In this document: piece after piece, positions 61,391 through 64,000 of the stretch
How positions within the stretch are numbered: position 1 is the first letter of the stretch
How the letters are laid out: every line of letters starts with the position of its first letter
NCBI GenBank assembly: GCA_014706295.1
Contig: JACSVZ010000001.1
Coordinates: 39,740,383-39,804,382 of the forward strand
Reading direction: 5' to 3'
Source of the DNA: Lycocorax pyrrhopterus obiensis
Taxonomy: Eukaryota; Chordata; Aves; Passeriformes; Paradisaeidae
DNA: 64,000 nt
The notes under the pieces: generated by a model
Told to the model about the DNA's origin: nothing
Database searches by the model: none
What the model saw: only the letters and a program-made list of their open reading frames with translations
Position numbers and translations under genes: made by a program

Positions 61391-62125
61391 CAGTTGATTT
61401 CAGCCAGTCTTTGACCTTCTTCATTCTGTGCTTACATACCCAGGTAATACTTCTCTATTCTTCCTCGGTAGCCCATTCCTGCATCCATTTCCTGTATGCT
61501 TCCTTTTTGTGTTTAAGTTAAATCAAGAGTTCCCTGTTCAGCAAGCTGGCCTTCTGCCATGTCTGCCTGTTCTTCCACCCTTCAGATGATTTTTTTGCAT
61601 TTTGTGCAGATTGTCACTGAAGTCTGACTAGCCCTTATGAGCTCCCTTGCCTTCAGGGGAAGCTTAATGTGGAATCAGTTCGGTCTACCAGCTGAAGTCT
61701 TGTGTCCTTGCCTTCCTTGCTGCCTTCAGGATCATAAACTCCAGCATCTGACAGCTCCTGCAGTCAAAACTGCTATTGACTGACAGTTCATTTTCATTCA
61801 GGATTCCAGCAAAGCATCTCCCCTAGATAGTTGCTCAGCACTTGCACCAAAAATTTGTCTTCCTTGCATTCCAGAAATCTGGATTTCTTGTGACCCATCA
61901 CATGCTCCTCCCCGTAGATTCCAGCACGGTTAAATTTCTCCATGAGAGTCAGAAAGAATTTGAGATACTTCCTTCAGTTGTTTAAGGACATATTTGTCCA
62001 CAGTCTCTCCTTGATCAGTCACCATCAAGACATTCCCATGTTCTGGCTTCCCCTGTGACCCTGATCCATCAGCTTTCGGTAAGCCTTTTACCCATGCCAT
62101 CATGGACATGACCATTATTTCCTCT
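61391..62125 (-). pseudogene. CR1 LINE ORF2 remnant: endonuclease and linker, reverse transcriptase missing
   Basis: The minus strand, read with frame shifts and stops, gives pieces that line up in order with CR1 ORF2: AWVKGLPKAD ... YVLKQLKEVSQ, then GHKKSRFLECKEDKFLVQVL (compare GHKQSRRFLECIDDNFLTQV), then QMLEFMILKAARKAR (compare HEMVEFRILRGVRRAK), then RRPAC and a lysine-rich linker. CR1 ORF2 is an AP-endonuclease plus reverse transcriptase that copies the element by target-primed reverse transcription. Here the reading frame is broken by several stops, and the linker joins directly to 3' untranslated sequence, so the reverse transcriptase domain has been lost by internal deletion. The element is inactive and old. 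Confidence 0.85.
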
Positions 62126-64000
62126 TTCCTATCCTAGCCATTTTTAAATAAAAAGGCCATGGCTTATGTGCTTTGCATGTGTCTTTTGTCAGAGCCTGCT
62201 AGGCAAATTTTGATTGCTCAAGGGCCTCAGACAGAAGATATATTTCTGATAACCTTGGCATGAAAGAGACAACAAACTACCAGAAGAGGACAGAAACATT
62301 GCTGAGTAGGCACAAAAGCAGACTTTCAAGCACTTAAGAGCGCATTCAGGGATTACCAGTGTGGCTGGGAATAGCACTCTTGAACGCATGTGTCTAAAGT
62401 CAACTCAAGGTAACTATATCATATTCCAGTGCTAAGCATGCTTCAAAATACCTGAAATTGTGCACCTGTATGATGAAGTAAGAACAAAGCCTATTGTTCA
62501 TTATATCTATTGATTCTAGCGGGGTAAAGAAGAAGACAGGACAGAACAAGCTACAGTCATGATTTCACGGTAATTACTCGGCACTGGTGAAGCTGCTCCT
62601 GAAACACAATCTCCAGCTTTGGCCACTTACTTCAAGAGAGGTGTTGAGAGACTGTGGAGGGCAGTCAAGATGTGAGAAAGCTTTTGACACTGCTGCATAA
62701 AGCAACTTCAAAGGAAACGTGCTAATGTGACAAATGATCCCAAATGGAAGTTCTAGTTTCCCCTGCCAGATACATTCACCAGTAAAACACAAAAAAGCCA
62801 CAATTCTATAAATCCTCTGCTTGACTCAAGGAATTGGGCTTGATAGCCATGGGAGATTTACTACACATACAAAGTTTACTAAGCACTTCTGGAGTTCAGG
62901 GTGTAAGAAAGCCACTTGTCTGGCTGACAAGGTGGGAACTTCCTGTGTGTAACTTGCCCATTTGAAAGGTAGCACAAGTTCTCTTTTCTTGAAGAGTGAG
63001 AGTAAAAAAAGGGCCTATAGGCAGCCCATGTGAAACCCCAGGCAAGATTCACTGAGCTGAGAGGCTGCTGCTTTGTTCCGCTGTTCCTCAGCAGCACCTA
63101 ATTTGCTTCACTAGCATTTCCTCACACTCTGTCTTCCACTTACCAACTTTTGGACCACACTGGAAAAGAGCCTCCTTAGCTCCAGCTCCAGGGGACACAA
63201 CCAGCTCACAGATGTCGCCTCTGCCATTATCTGGGCTTCCTGCCACTACCCGTTAAATATGCACAACGTACATTATTATTATAATATTTTTTTACCTTAG
63301 TCAGCTTGCCAAGATTATATGGCTTTGAAAGGTGAGACTTGTGGCTCTGTTCACTGCTAGTAGCACAATGAAATCTCAGAGATTCCATTGAAAAAAAAAA
63401 GGGGAGGTCTCTGAGAGCCCTTGCTTATGGCAAAGAGCTTCTGCTCTTCCTGCAGGAAACATGACCCCCGTGAAGGCATGAGCCATGCAATGTTTCGCTA
63501 TGTAGCACCGCACCTCAATGAAGAGGTGGATGTTGGAAGAGGTGATGTCTGCTGACCAGGAATGGGAATTGCTGTCAGAGGCTAGAAGCCAGTTGCTCTT
63601 TCTGCTAGTTTCTGTCAATTCATATCAAGCACTACTCAGAGGTTTCTCAGTGCATGAATCACCTCCAGCTACAAAATAGAGTATATGTACGCAGGGCTGC
63701 TTGTAACAACCTCAAGCACTGAAAACCACAACCCACCTTCACATTTCTGGACATTTCTTTTTCTCCTCAGCACTTCCACTGTACCTCATGGATGGTAAGC
63801 AGATTTGACAACAAGAAGCCAGATTCTGAAGTCAGCTGCTCTGGCTGGCAGTGCTCAGGTGACGCTGCTGCTGTTTGCCACATGTTGGCCCTGAACGAGC
63901 TTCTACAAAGCATCTACTCCAGAAAAACACATACTCAGATACAAGAGTGCTGGGTGGCAGAGCCGAGCACCCTTCACCCCTCCCTTCCCATTCAATGACC

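Larger units (their letters stand above)
25545..64000 (-). other. Long upstream CLYBL intron (at least 38 kb, continues past the window)
   Basis: All sequence upstream of exon 3 to the window edge. I looked for the preceding human-like exon (LYVPGND, AVLDCEDGVA) on the minus strand and did not find it, so the 5' exons must lie beyond 64000. Open frames in this interval are short and unrecognised. Stretches not listed separately (25545-28860, 29141-36937, 37396-53400, 53761-56219, 56601-59229, 59481-60844, 62126-64000) hold nothing I can name beyond simple sequence. Confidence 0.8.

Overview
The window reads as vertebrate nuclear DNA, most likely from a bird. It is overwhelmingly non-coding. 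The only gene I can identify has short exons with GT-AG introns, and the recognisable transposon remnants are CR1 LINEs of the avian type plus faint tRNA-derived (MIR-like) SINEs. I see no prokaryotic gene organisation, CRISPR array, rRNA or intact tRNA gene. I cannot name the species.

The gene is CLYBL (citrate lyase beta-like / citramalyl-CoA lyase, mitochondrial) on the minus strand. Five consecutive internal exons lie at 25356-25544, 21718-21819, 19857-19950, 18311-18478 and 13165-13289, in transcription order. Together they give 678 bp, or 226 codons, with no stop, a GT-AG pair at every intron inside the set, and matching phases (0-0, 0-0, 0-1, 1-1, 1-0). They carry the core of the HpcH/HpaI-CitE-type TIM barrel, including the PFVET and GGEDF motifs that hold the metal ligands. 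The 5' exons (mitochondrial targeting sequence and first barrel strands) lie beyond 64000. The terminal coding exon, which carries the C-terminal catalytic Asp in human CLYBL, was not found in 1-13164 and is presumably to the left of the window. I number exons 3-7 by analogy with human; that numbering is an assumption.

Layout: 1-13164 is the downstream intron, with a GC-richer stretch at about 7380-8950 and an AT-rich, repeat-poor stretch from about 9000. 13290-25355 holds four introns, two of them with regulatory-looking sequence. 25545-64000 is at least 38 kb of one upstream intron. It contains a CR1 3'-end fragment (36938-37395), a CR1 relic with endonuclease and linker but no reverse transcriptase (61157-62125), two SINE-like fragments beside it, several CpG-bearing or homeobox-motif-rich blocks, and a perfect 18-bp inverted repeat (54107-54149).

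In human, CLYBL lies between TM9SF2 and the developmental genes ZIC5/ZIC2. If that order holds here, ZIC5/ZIC2 lie beyond the left edge, and the repeat-poor introns are plausible hosts for their long-range enhancers. That is inference. I found no convincing new protein system. The most interesting observations are the splice-site architecture of CLYBL (three stacked AGs before exon 4, a weak exon 5 donor, an AG|GTAAG start of exon 7), the hairpin, and the candidate regulatory blocks.
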